NCBI GenBank assembly: GCA_947442905.1
Contig: CANEWV010000079.1
Location: forward strand, 1 to 7,248
Source of the DNA: Chitinophagaceae bacterium
Lineage (GTDB): Bacteria > Bacteroidota > Bacteroidia > Chitinophagales > Chitinophagaceae
Direction: 5' to 3'
DNA length: 7,248 nucleotides
Within the stretch, counting starts at the first letter, position 1. Every line of letters begins with the position of its first letter. The translations under genes were made by a program, and so were the position numbers. The notes below the pieces were generated by a model. The model saw only the letters and a program-made list of their open reading frames with translations, made no database searches and had not been told where the DNA came from. Of this stretch, positions 1-6,167 are shown piece by piece.

Positions 1-188
1 CTTCTTGGATAATTGGCATACCAGGCTTTGTTAAGCGAAATAAATGATGCGCCGTAACTACCTCCAAATATAGAAGCCACCAACCTAACTCTTTTTGCTT
101 TTGTTACCGAATCGATAGCCGTTTGTTCCTGTGCAGTAACCACATCAAACAACATGAAACAAACCAGTATTAACAATAAATAACGCAT
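1..188 (-). CDS. Exported protein, probably DUF2279 family (partial, N-terminal 62 residues)
   Basis: This gene reads leftward from an ATG at 188-186 and leaves the window after 62 codons with no stop. Residues 1-19 (MRYLLLILVCFMLFDVVTA, then Q20) form a clear signal peptide: one basic residue, a hydrophobic core and a plausible cleavage site after VTA. The mature start is polar (EQTAIDSVTKAKR). A Gly/Ser-rich hydrophobic stretch and SLNKAWYANYP (residues 51-61) follow. From memory, this last motif matches the opening of DUF2279, a Bacteroidota family of putative periplasmic or outer-membrane proteins of unknown role, in which a 'WY..YP' segment precedes a Phe/His-rich stretch that would lie outside this window. 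The gene is divergent from rlmH, 45 bp away. That it is a real exported protein is fairly certain. The family name is tentative because the diagnostic part is missing. Confidence 0.68.
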   Translation of the reverse strand, partial: MRYLLLILVCFMLFDVVTAQEQTAIDSVTKAKRVRLVASIFGGSYGASFISLNKAWYANYPR

Positions 189-205
189 ACTATATTTTAA
201 AAGCC

Positions 206-213
206 TAAATTTA
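206..213. promoter_or_regulatory. Possible shared -7 box in the divergent DUF2279/rlmH gap
   Basis: The 45-bp gap between the two divergent starts contains the palindrome CTAAATTTAG (205-214). Its core TAAATTTA matches the Bacteroidota -7 consensus TAnnTTTG at 7 of 8 positions on either strand. It lies 17 nt before the minus-strand ATG and 20 nt before the rlmH ATG, suitable spacing for both. I see no good -33 TTTG element for either direction, so this is a weak inference. Confidence 0.28.
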
Positions 214-233
214 GTGCGAAATTAATTACCCGC

Positions 234-707
234 ATGAAAATAGAGCTTTGGTCTGTAGGCAAACCGCACGAATCGTATGCTAAAATGGGCATCGAAGACT
301 TTTCAAAGCGCATCACTAATTATTTTCCGGCGAGCTGGCAAATCATTAGCCCTCCCAAAAATGCGGGTAGCTTATCAGAAGCTGCTCTAAAAAAAGCAGA
401 AGCGGCCATTATTATACAGGGCCTTGACCCTTCCGATTATTTGGTATTACTAGACGAAAGAGGCCAAACTTTTACGTCACCCAAGCTGGCTAGTTTTTTG
501 CAACAAAGAGCCAACGAGAGCACCCGTAAAATTGTTTTTTTAATTGGCGGTGCTTTTGGTGTAGATGAAACCATTTTTACAAGAGCTAATTTTTGTTGGA
601 GCTTATCTCCACTCGTATTTCCGCACATGCTAGTAAGGCTTATTTTAGCAGAGCAGGTTTACCGTGCTTGCACCATTTTAAGAAACGAAAAATACCACCA
701 TAACTAA
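234..707 (+). CDS. rlmH: 23S rRNA (pseudouridine1915-N3)-methyltransferase RlmH
   Basis: RlmH is a SPOUT-class methyltransferase. It transfers a methyl group from S-adenosylmethionine to N3 of pseudouridine 1915 in helix 69 of 23S rRNA, acting as a homodimer on assembled 70S ribosomes. At 157 residues it has the family's normal length (E. coli 155). Landmarks visible here are LLDERG (72-77), the SAM-binding knot segment FLIGGAFGV (102-110), and the C-terminal knot helix HMLVRLILAEQVYRACTI (131-148) leading to NEKYHHN. The tail corresponds to the E. coli PYHRE end. From memory, Bacteroidota members usually have YHH there, so the Lys before YHH (usually Pro) and the final Asn are mild departures. 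The ATG at 234 gives the standard MKIELWSVGK start; there is no Shine-Dalgarno sequence. The rhomboid gene starts 3 bp after the stop, so the two are probably cotranscribed. Confidence 0.96.
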   Translation: MKIELWSVGKPHESYAKMGIEDFSKRITNYFPASWQIISPPKNAGSLSEAALKKAEAAIIIQGLDPSDYLVLLDERGQTFTSPKLASFLQQRANESTRKIVFLIGGAFGVDETIFTRANFCWSLSPLVFPHMLVRLILAEQVYRACTILRNEKYHHN

Positions 708-710
708 TTT

Positions 711-1352
711 ATGTATACCATAACCCTCACCCTTTTAGCTATTACTGTTGCGCTATCTTTATTTGGTTTTGCCAATAAAAAAGTAATCAACGATTTTATA
801 TTTTATCCCCCAGCAATTAAAAACGACAATGAGTGGTGGCGCTTTATTACCAATGGTTTTATCCACGCCGACCTTGGACATTTGGCATTTAACATGTTTT
901 CGTTTTACATGTTTGGCGATTTTGTAGAAAAATATTTTATTGTTTTATTCAATGAAAAAGGGAAAGCACTGTATTTAGCCATGTACCTAACGGCGCTTGT
1001 TGTATGCCTCATTCCCACCTATATCATGCAGCGTAATAATAAGCATTACAGAAGCCTTGGCGCCTCCGGCGCCGTATCGGCCGTTGTATTTGCGGGCGTG
1101 TTTTTAGACCCTACTATTAAAATTGGACTCTTTATCATCCCACCCATCATACCAGGTTTTATTTTTGGCCCACTTTATTTACTCCTAACCATTTATATGT
1201 CTAAAAGAGGTGGCGACAATATCAACCACTCGGCTCACTTTTGGGGCTCTGTTTGGGGTGTAGGATTTTTAATTATTGCGTGTAAAATTTTCCCTGGCTT
1301 TGATCCCATTCAAAATTTTGTAAGCCAGGTGTCAGCTTATTTGCATTTATAA
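711..1352 (+). CDS. Rhomboid family intramembrane serine protease
   Basis: Rhomboids cut transmembrane proteins inside the lipid bilayer with a Ser-His dyad. The signature elements are all present in the 213 residues. HADLGHLAFNM (52-62) supplies the oxyanion/active-site His57 and Asn61. GASG (117-120) holds the nucleophile Ser119. AHFWGSVWG (175-183) holds the catalytic His176 with the helix-packing glycines. Hydrophobic segments near 3-20, 54-70, 86-106, 116-131, 137-162 and 176-193 fit the six-helix core of bacterial rhomboids. There is no seventh helix or extra cytosolic domain. The loop EWWRFITNGF (41-50) matches the W-R motif of the L1 region. The substrate cannot be deduced. The gene begins 3 bp after rlmH, consistent with cotranscription, and its stop lies within the end of the convergent tilS gene. 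An active protease is likely because no catalytic residue is missing. Confidence 0.93.
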   Translation: MYTITLTLLAITVALSLFGFANKKVINDFIFYPPAIKNDNEWWRFITNGFIHADLGHLAFNMFSFYMFGDFVEKYFIVLFNEKGKALYLAMYLTALVVCLIPTYIMQRNNKHYRSLGASGAVSAVVFAGVFLDPTIKIGLFIIPPIIPGFIFGPLYLLLTIYMSKRGGDNINHSAHFWGSVWGVGFLIIACKIFPGFDPIQNFVSQVSAYLHL

Positions 1353-2681
1353 TGCAGCAGTTGAAAAGGAAAGTTTAACTGCTTTAGTAGATGCAGGCGT
1401 TAATTTAAAGCGGTTGTCTATGCGGTAGCCAATTACCCATACAATGCGGTTGTCTGACACCAGCACCCACACTTTTTCTTTGGCTATTTTAGAAAGCTTG
1501 AGATCAATAAAAAATTTACTGAGCTTCTTTTTCTTTTGCATGCCCAGTGGGTAAAAATAATCGCCGGTAGCAGCGGGGCGCAAAATAAGCGGAAATTGTA
1601 ATGCTGTAGCATCCACCAAACAGGTATTATTATCTGAAGCTTCTGGAACCTGAGCCGCCGTATTTTGCAACGCGAGTGTTCCGCCCGGAAAATTAACGGA
1701 AGCATCGTTTTGATCCACCACAACTACACTCGTATTTGTAGCAGTAGCTAGCGGCGCCAAAATCATCCAGTTTCTATTTTTAATTAGGCGGTGCGTTGGA
1801 GAAATTAAAACCGCGCCATTATGAGCACTTAAAAGTTTTATTGCTTCTGGCATTTGAGCAGCTGTAAATCCATATGGGTACAACATTTCAAAAGTAATGG
1901 TATCCAGTGGCTTTGCTTTTTGCCACATGAGTACGGGTATATGAATTTCATTGCCATTGATAAATTGCAGTTTACTTACAATCTTTTGCATGGCCGATTT
2001 ATACACTTCCGATACTTCTCTTAAATGCTTAATGGTATGTAAAATATTTTGTTCAGCCTGCGGATATACTTCCTGCACAGCAGGTAAGATTTGATGCCTA
2101 AAAAAGTTACGGGTATATTTATCACTAGCATTAGAACTGTCTTCTACAAATGCAATACCCACTTCTTTGGCGTAGTCAATAATTTCTTGTTTGTGAAAAA
2201 AAAGTAGTGGGCGTAATAAGCGCTCATTTACTTTATAGGGCTCTATGCCCGTTAAACCGGCGATACCCGTACCTCTGCAAAAATGCATGAATACCGTTTC
2301 AATATTATCATTGGCGTGATGTGCTGTAATTACAACAGTATTAAAAGTAGCAAACCATGCATAACGCAAATCTCTGGCTGCTTCCTGAATAGATATTTTA
2401 TGCGCAGTAGCATACACCTCTGTATCAAAATGCTTACAAGAAAAAGGAACATCTAAAGTAACGGCTAGGTTTTTTACAAAGGCTTCATCCCTATCACTTT
2501 CTGCTCCTCTTAGTTTAAAATTGCAATGGGCTATTTCAAAATTGATGCCAGCACCTTTTAACAAGTGCGCAAGCACAACACTATCAGCGCCACCGCTAAC
2601 AGCAAGCACAAAATGGCCATCCTTACTAAATTGAGGAAAGGTTTGAGCCCAGTGTTTATTAAACCTAGCTTGCAAGTGCAT
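1347..2681 (-). CDS. tilS: tRNA(Ile)-lysidine synthetase TilS
   Basis: TilS uses ATP to attach lysine to C34 of the CAU anticodon of a minor tRNA-Ile. The resulting lysidine makes the tRNA read AUA and be charged with Ile rather than Met. The gene is essential in most bacteria. The 444-residue protein has the PP-loop ATPase motif SGGADS (29-34), the active-site segment TAHHANDNIETV (119-130) followed by RGTGIAGLTGI (136-146), and DSSNASDKYTRNFFRH (181-196), all typical of TilS. A central helical part follows. The C-terminal TilS_C domain runs from about 362 to 440 and includes LRPAATGDYFYPLGM, KKKLSKFFID and VWVIGYRID. This full-length, multi-domain form resembles E. coli TilS rather than the short types. 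The ATG starts 3 nt after the glnS TAG, so cotranscription, and perhaps translational coupling, is likely. The 3' end overlaps the rhomboid gene by 6 bp. Confidence 0.96.
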   Translation of the reverse strand: MHLQARFNKHWAQTFPQFSKDGHFVLAVSGGADSVVLAHLLKGAGINFEIAHCNFKLRGAESDRDEAFVKNLAVTLDVPFSCKHFDTEVYATAHKISIQEAARDLRYAWFATFNTVVITAHHANDNIETVFMHFCRGTGIAGLTGIEPYKVNERLLRPLLFFHKQEIIDYAKEVGIAFVEDSSNASDKYTRNFFRHQILPAVQEVYPQAEQNILHTIKHLREVSEVYKSAMQKIVSKLQFINGNEIHIPVLMWQKAKPLDTITFEMLYPYGFTAAQMPEAIKLLSAHNGAVLISPTHRLIKNRNWMILAPLATATNTSVVVVDQNDASVNFPGGTLALQNTAAQVPEASDNNTCLVDATALQFPLILRPAATGDYFYPLGMQKKKKLSKFFIDLKLSKIAKEKVWVLVSDNRIVWVIGYRIDNRFKLTPASTKAVKLSFSTAAL

Positions 2682-2684
2682 ATG

Positions 2685-4349
2685 CTATGCTCCTTTTTTT
2701 ACTTCTTTAGCCCAAGTATCTTTTAATCCAACGGTTCTATTAAATACCAGTTTTGTTGGGGTGCTATCTTTATCGGCACAAAAATATCCTTTGCGCAAAA
2801 ATTGAAAACCAACGCCCATGCTATCATTTAATAATGCAGGCTCTGCGTATGCATGCGGCACTACTGTTAAAGAATCTGTATTGATATAATCTTTAAAATC
2901 ACCTTCGGCAGCAGCAACATCTTCTACATTAAATAAACGGTCGTATAAACGAACCTCTGCAGGTATAGCATGCGCAGCACTTACCCAATGAAGTGTTCCT
3001 TTAACATGAATACCAGAAGTATCTGAACCACTCTTACTTTCAGGGATATACGAGCAGTGAAGTTCTGTTACATTGCCGTTGGCATCTTTTACAAAATCGT
3101 CGCACTTAATAATGTACGCACTTTTTAAACGTACCATTTGACCAGGTGCTAGTCTAAAGTATTTTTTTGAAGGCTCTTCCATAAAGTCGTCACGCTCCAC
3201 AAAAATTTCTTTGCTAAACGGCACTTCTCGTGTACCTCCATTTGGATCTTCTGGATTATTTTCTGAATGAAGTATTTCACCCTCACCTGTGTAGTTAGTG
3301 ATGATCACTTTTAAGGGATCAAAAACCACCATGCGGCGCACGGCTGTTTTATTTAAATCTTCACGCACACAAAATTCAAGTAAACTAATATCAATGAGGT
3401 TGTCACGTTTTGCAATACCAATACGGTCGCAAAATTCTCTGATAGCCGCTGCAGGGTAACCTCTACGGCGCATACCAGAAATGGTAGACATGCGTGGATC
3501 ATCCCAACCTGTTACGTGGTTTTCTTGTACCAGTTGCAATAATTTACGCTTACTCATAACCGTATAGGTCATATTTAAACGCGCAAACTCGTATTGCTTA
3601 GATGGAAATATCGATAGCTTTTCTATAAACCAGTTGTACAGTTCTCTGTGTGGAATAAACTCTAGCGTACAAACCGAGTGTGTAATATTTTCGATGGCAT
3701 CGCTTTGACCATGTGCAAAATCGTACATCGGATAAATACACCATTTGTTGCCAGTTCTGTGGTGATGCGCGTGTTTAATTCTATAAATAATAGGATCACG
3801 CATTAGCATGTTACTGCTTGCTAAATCAATTTTAGCGCGTAATACTTTTTCACCATCAGCGTATTTACCAAGGCGCATGTCTTCAAAAAGTTGCAAATTT
3901 TCAGCGGCCGTTCTGCTCCTATAAACATTTGGAGTACCCGCCTCTGTGTGCGTTCCTTTTTGAGTCGCAATTTCTTCGCTGGTACTATCATCTACATAGG
4001 CAAGTCCCATTTCAATTAAGCGAACCGCAAAGCCATGTATTTGATCAAAATAATTGGAGGCGTATAATTCTTCGGCCCAACTAAAACCAAGCCATTTTAC
4101 ATCATTTTTAATGCTCTCTACATATTCCGTTTCTTCGGTAACCGGGTTGGTATCATCAAAACGTAAATTGGTTTTACCTCCATATTTTTGAGCCAAACCA
4201 AAATTCAAACAAATACTTTTAGCGTGGCCAATATGTAAATATCCATTGGGCTCTGGCGGAAAACGCGTAACTATCGACTGGTATTTACCAGCCGCTAAAT
4301 CTGCTTCTACAATTTCTTCTATAAAATTCAAACTCTTTTCTTCAGACAT
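2685..4349 (-). CDS. glnS: Glutaminyl-tRNA synthetase GlnRS
   Basis: GlnRS is a class I synthetase that charges tRNA-Gln with glutamine directly, without the Glu-tRNA-Gln amidotransferase route. The 554-residue length equals that of the E. coli enzyme. The Rossmann catalytic domain carries the HIGH motif in PPEPNGYLHIGHAKS (31-45) and the KMSKS-like motif VMSKRKL (264-270). NITHSVCTLEF (221-231) and PHRELYNWF (233-241) follow the GlnRS rather than the GluRS pattern. The C-terminal anticodon-binding beta-barrels start near residue 342. They end with the typical FNRTVGLKDTWAKE segment, placing the end of the protein where expected. The start MSEEKSLNFIEEIVEADLAAGKY fits the family. An exact TAACTTTG box upstream suggests a separate promoter from hutH. 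tilS follows 3 bp downstream, so both would be translation genes on one transcript. Confidence 0.97.
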   Translation of the reverse strand: MSEEKSLNFIEEIVEADLAAGKYQSIVTRFPPEPNGYLHIGHAKSICLNFGLAQKYGGKTNLRFDDTNPVTEETEYVESIKNDVKWLGFSWAEELYASNYFDQIHGFAVRLIEMGLAYVDDSTSEEIATQKGTHTEAGTPNVYRSRTAAENLQLFEDMRLGKYADGEKVLRAKIDLASSNMLMRDPIIYRIKHAHHHRTGNKWCIYPMYDFAHGQSDAIENITHSVCTLEFIPHRELYNWFIEKLSIFPSKQYEFARLNMTYTVMSKRKLLQLVQENHVTGWDDPRMSTISGMRRRGYPAAAIREFCDRIGIAKRDNLIDISLLEFCVREDLNKTAVRRMVVFDPLKVIITNYTGEGEILHSENNPEDPNGGTREVPFSKEIFVERDDFMEEPSKKYFRLAPGQMVRLKSAYIIKCDDFVKDANGNVTELHCSYIPESKSGSDTSGIHVKGTLHWVSAAHAIPAEVRLYDRLFNVEDVAAAEGDFKDYINTDSLTVVPHAYAEPALLNDSMGVGFQFLRKGYFCADKDSTPTKLVFNRTVGLKDTWAKEVKKGA

Positions 4350-4367
4350 GTATCAGTTTTTACCCTG

Positions 4368-4375
4368 CAAAGTTA
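4368..4375 (-). promoter_or_regulatory. Probable -7 box for glnS-tilS
   Basis: On the minus strand the 40-bp hutH-glnS gap reads TAACTTTG, an exact match to the Bacteroidota -7 consensus TAnnTTTG. It ends 18 nt before the glnS ATG, which would give a leader of roughly a dozen nucleotides. A convincing -33 TTTG element is not visible at 19-21 nt upstream, where the hutH stop region lies. The short gap also has no hairpin, so read-through from hutH is possible in addition. Confidence 0.5.
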
Positions 4376-4389
4376 CGCTAAAATCTACG

Positions 4390-5889
4390 CTATAAGGCGT
4401 ATGAAGCTATAATTTGAGTAGCCGTTACCATATCTGGGTGCATGAGCCTGTCTACAGCCACAAAAGACACTTTTTCACGGAGTGTTGCCACAAGTTTTTC
4501 GACTGGTTCGGAGCTTTTAGCGGGCCTTCTAAATTCAAGTGCTTGTGCCGCGCTTAACAGTTCGATGGCAAGTACTTTTTCTACATTATCAATCACACGA
4601 AGACATTTGGTAGCTGCGTTGGCACCCATACTTACATGGTCTTCTTGGTTATTAGATGACGAAATACTATCTACAGATGCTGGCGTACAAAGTTGTTTGT
4701 TTTCACTAACAATGCCTGCTGCAGTATACTGCGGAATCATAAATCCAGAATGAAGTCCTGGATCTTTCACTAAAAATAATGGAAGGCCTCGCTGACCACT
4801 TAATAACTGATAGGTTCTACGCTCCGAAATATTAGCCAGCTCACTCATCGCAATCGCTAAATAATCCAGTGAAATAGCAAGTGGTTGACCATGAAAATTG
4901 CCACCACTCACAATTAAATCTTCGTCAGGAAAAATATTGGGGTTGTCCGTTACCGAATTTATTTCACGCATAAAAATATCAAGCACATGATTAAACGCAC
5001 CAATGGTGGCACCATACACCTGAGGTATACATCTAAACGAATATGGATCTTGTATTTGTTTATTGGGGTCATTAGCGATGCTACTACCTGCTAAATAATC
5101 ACGCATTTTTTTTGCAGTAAGCACCTGACCTTCATGTGCCCGAATGCTATGTATTTGAGGGCTTAAGGGCTCTGTAGTACAATTAAAAGCATCAAAAGAA
5201 AGTGCAGCAACCAAATGCGCCATTTCAATTAAATGCTCAGCTTTTTGTAAACAATACATACCATAAGCACTCATAAATTGAGTCCCATTAATTAGCGCCA
5301 ACCCTTCTTTACTTTGCAATTTTATAGGGCTCCAATTGTAGTGCTCCATAATACTTGCTGTACTATGTTTTACACCATCAATGGTTACTTCACCAAGTCC
5401 TAAAAGTGGTAAACTCAAATGGCTTAATGGCGATAAATCACCAGAAGCGCCCAGTGAGCCTTGTGTAAATATCACAGGAAGCACCCTGTTGTTATACATT
5501 TCCAACAAACGTTTAACTGTTTCAATTTGCACGCCACTATATCCATAACTCAACGACTTAATTTTAAGCATGAGCATGAGTTTCACAATCGGCTCCGGCA
5601 CCTGCTCCCCTAATCCGCAGGCATGTGAAACAATTAAATTGTATTGGAGTTGTTCTATTTGAGAATCGTCGATGGTAATGTTTTGTAAAAAACCAAAACC
5701 CGTGTTAATGCCGTAATAATTTTTATCTTTTTGGGCCATTTTTTGATCCAAAAATTCACGGCATTTGATTATTTGATCATGTGCATCAAAAGTGATGGAC
5801 ACATCCTGATCATGCGTTAATAAATTTTTTACCTGGCTAAAATGGAGCCATTTTTGGTCTAATGGCAAATAATTGTAACTCACAAGCAT
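4390..5889 (-). CDS. hutH: Histidine ammonia-lyase HutH
   Basis: HutH removes ammonia from L-histidine to give trans-urocanate, the first step of histidine catabolism toward glutamate; it is a cytosolic homotetramer. The electrophilic MIO cofactor forms from Ala148-Ser149-Gly150 in GSLGASGDLSPLSH (144-157). Other active-site parts visible are YGINTGFG (59-66), NG (201-202), QDPYSFR (280-286) with Tyr283 and Arg286, and NQEDHVSMG (414-422) with Glu416. The selectivity pair is Ser88-His89 (IVSHACG). This is the pattern known for histidine lyases, in contrast to His-Leu in tyrosine and Phe-Leu in phenylalanine lyases, so histidine is the likely substrate. Length (499) is normal. The usual partners hutU, hutI and hutG are absent nearby, and the next genes are glnS and tilS. 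The ATG at 5889 sits close behind a possible -7 box; GTG at 5883 (residue 3) is an alternative start. Confidence 0.93.
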   Translation of the reverse strand: MLVSYNYLPLDQKWLHFSQVKNLLTHDQDVSITFDAHDQIIKCREFLDQKMAQKDKNYYGINTGFGFLQNITIDDSQIEQLQYNLIVSHACGLGEQVPEPIVKLMLMLKIKSLSYGYSGVQIETVKRLLEMYNNRVLPVIFTQGSLGASGDLSPLSHLSLPLLGLGEVTIDGVKHSTASIMEHYNWSPIKLQSKEGLALINGTQFMSAYGMYCLQKAEHLIEMAHLVAALSFDAFNCTTEPLSPQIHSIRAHEGQVLTAKKMRDYLAGSSIANDPNKQIQDPYSFRCIPQVYGATIGAFNHVLDIFMREINSVTDNPNIFPDEDLIVSGGNFHGQPLAISLDYLAIAMSELANISERRTYQLLSGQRGLPLFLVKDPGLHSGFMIPQYTAAGIVSENKQLCTPASVDSISSSNNQEDHVSMGANAATKCLRVIDNVEKVLAIELLSAAQALEFRRPAKSSEPVEKLVATLREKVSFVAVDRLMHPDMVTATQIIASYAL

Positions 5890-5899
5890 TCGTTTGATG

Positions 5900-5932
5900 C
5901 AAAGTAAAGACTTTTAAAAAAACGGGCACAAC
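5900..5932 (-). promoter_or_regulatory. Candidate hutH promoter
   Basis: Reading the minus strand, GTTG (5932-5929) is followed after 21 nt by TTACTTTG (5907-5900), a 7-of-8 match to TAnnTTTG. The box ends only about 10 nt before the ATG at 5889. The leader would therefore be very short, or translation may begin slightly downstream. No other candidate lies in the 121-bp gap on this strand. I see no obvious operator or riboswitch here. Confidence 0.38.
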
Positions 5933-5964
5933 TAATTGGGCTCCTTAGGAATACCATGAATTCT

Positions 5965-5996
5965 TTTGAAATTATGGCCATTTTTTCTTTATTTTG
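5965..5996 (+). promoter_or_regulatory. Bacteroidota-type promoter for tRNA-Arg
   Basis: TTTG (5965-5968), a 20-nt spacer, then TTATTTTG (5989-5996) fits the Bacteroidota sigma pattern TTTG-N19/20-TAnnTTTG with one mismatch in the -7 box. Transcription would start near 6002, leaving a 5' leader of about 9 nt before the mature tRNA at 6011. The spacing on both sides is as expected for a monocistronic tRNA gene. Confidence 0.55.
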
Positions 5997-6010
5997 CGCC
6001 ACTCTATTAA

Positions 6011-6084
6011 GGACCGGTAGCTCAGCTGGATAGAGCAACTGCCTTCTAAGCAGTAGGTCATTGGTTCGAATCCAATCCGGTTCA
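6011..6084 (+). tRNA. tRNA-Arg, anticodon UCU
   Basis: A full 74-nt cloverleaf can be folded by eye. The acceptor stem GGACCGG (6011-6017) pairs with CCGGTTC (6077-6083), with one G-U pair. The D stem is GCTC/GAGC (6020-6023, 6033-6036). The anticodon stem is ACTGC/GCAGT around the loop CTTCTAA (6043-6049), with anticodon TCT at 6045-6047. The T stem is ATTGG/CCAAT around TTCGAAT (6065-6071). The discriminator is A6084. UCU reads AGA, and AGG by wobble, both arginine. The 3' CCA is not encoded and must be added by the nucleotidyltransferase. The gene stands alone between its own promoter and terminator. Confidence 0.96.
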
Positions 6085-6085
6085 C

Positions 6086-6117
6086 AAAGCCCCAAACACC
6101 TATTTTTGGGGCTTTTT
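6086..6117 (+). terminator. Intrinsic terminator after tRNA-Arg
   Basis: AAAGCCCCAAA (6086-6096) and TTTGGGGCTTT (6105-6115) form a perfect 11-bp stem with an 8-nt loop, ending in a run of five T (6113-6117). The hairpin begins 2 nt after the last tRNA base, so it ends the tRNA transcript and leaves a very short trailer. It also separates the tRNA from the secreted-protein gene starting at 6168. Confidence 0.88.
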
Positions 6118-6167
6118 CATGCCATTTCCTCCCAAATTGCCATTTATTTTCCCGACATTTACAAGGA

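Noticed and set aside
437..628. A 63-codon minus-strand frame opposite rlmH
   Set aside because: It lies entirely antisense to the conserved SAM-binding part of rlmH and has no motif or start signal of its own.
1484..1723. A 79-codon minus-strand frame inside tilS
   Set aside because: It is a shifted reading of the tilS C-terminal domain, which is intact in its own frame, so there is no sign of a frameshift.
4442..4753. A 103-codon plus-strand frame opposite hutH
   Set aside because: It is the complement of the conserved C-terminal part of hutH, including the NQEDHVSMG region. It is Ser/Ala/Leu-rich with no motif.
5104..5112. Run of eight A on the coding strand of hutH, considered as a slippage or frameshift site
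   Set aside because: The hutH frame continues unbroken through conserved sequence on both sides, and Lys-Lys codons easily give such runs in AT-rich genomes. There is no stop or alternative product to suggest programmed slippage.
5738..5755. Short inverted repeat TTTTTTGATCCAAAAA considered as a terminator
   Set aside because: It lies inside the hutH coding region, pairs almost only A with T, and has no GC-rich stem.
5880..6095. A 71-codon minus-strand open frame across the tRNA (contains WIRTNDLLLRRQLLYPAEL)
   Set aside because: The recognisable part is the antisense translation of the tRNA-Arg gene, and the frame also runs through the hutH promoter region. Peptides of the form 'WIRT.DLLLRRQ.LYPAEL' are a familiar false protein in databases arising from tRNA loci.
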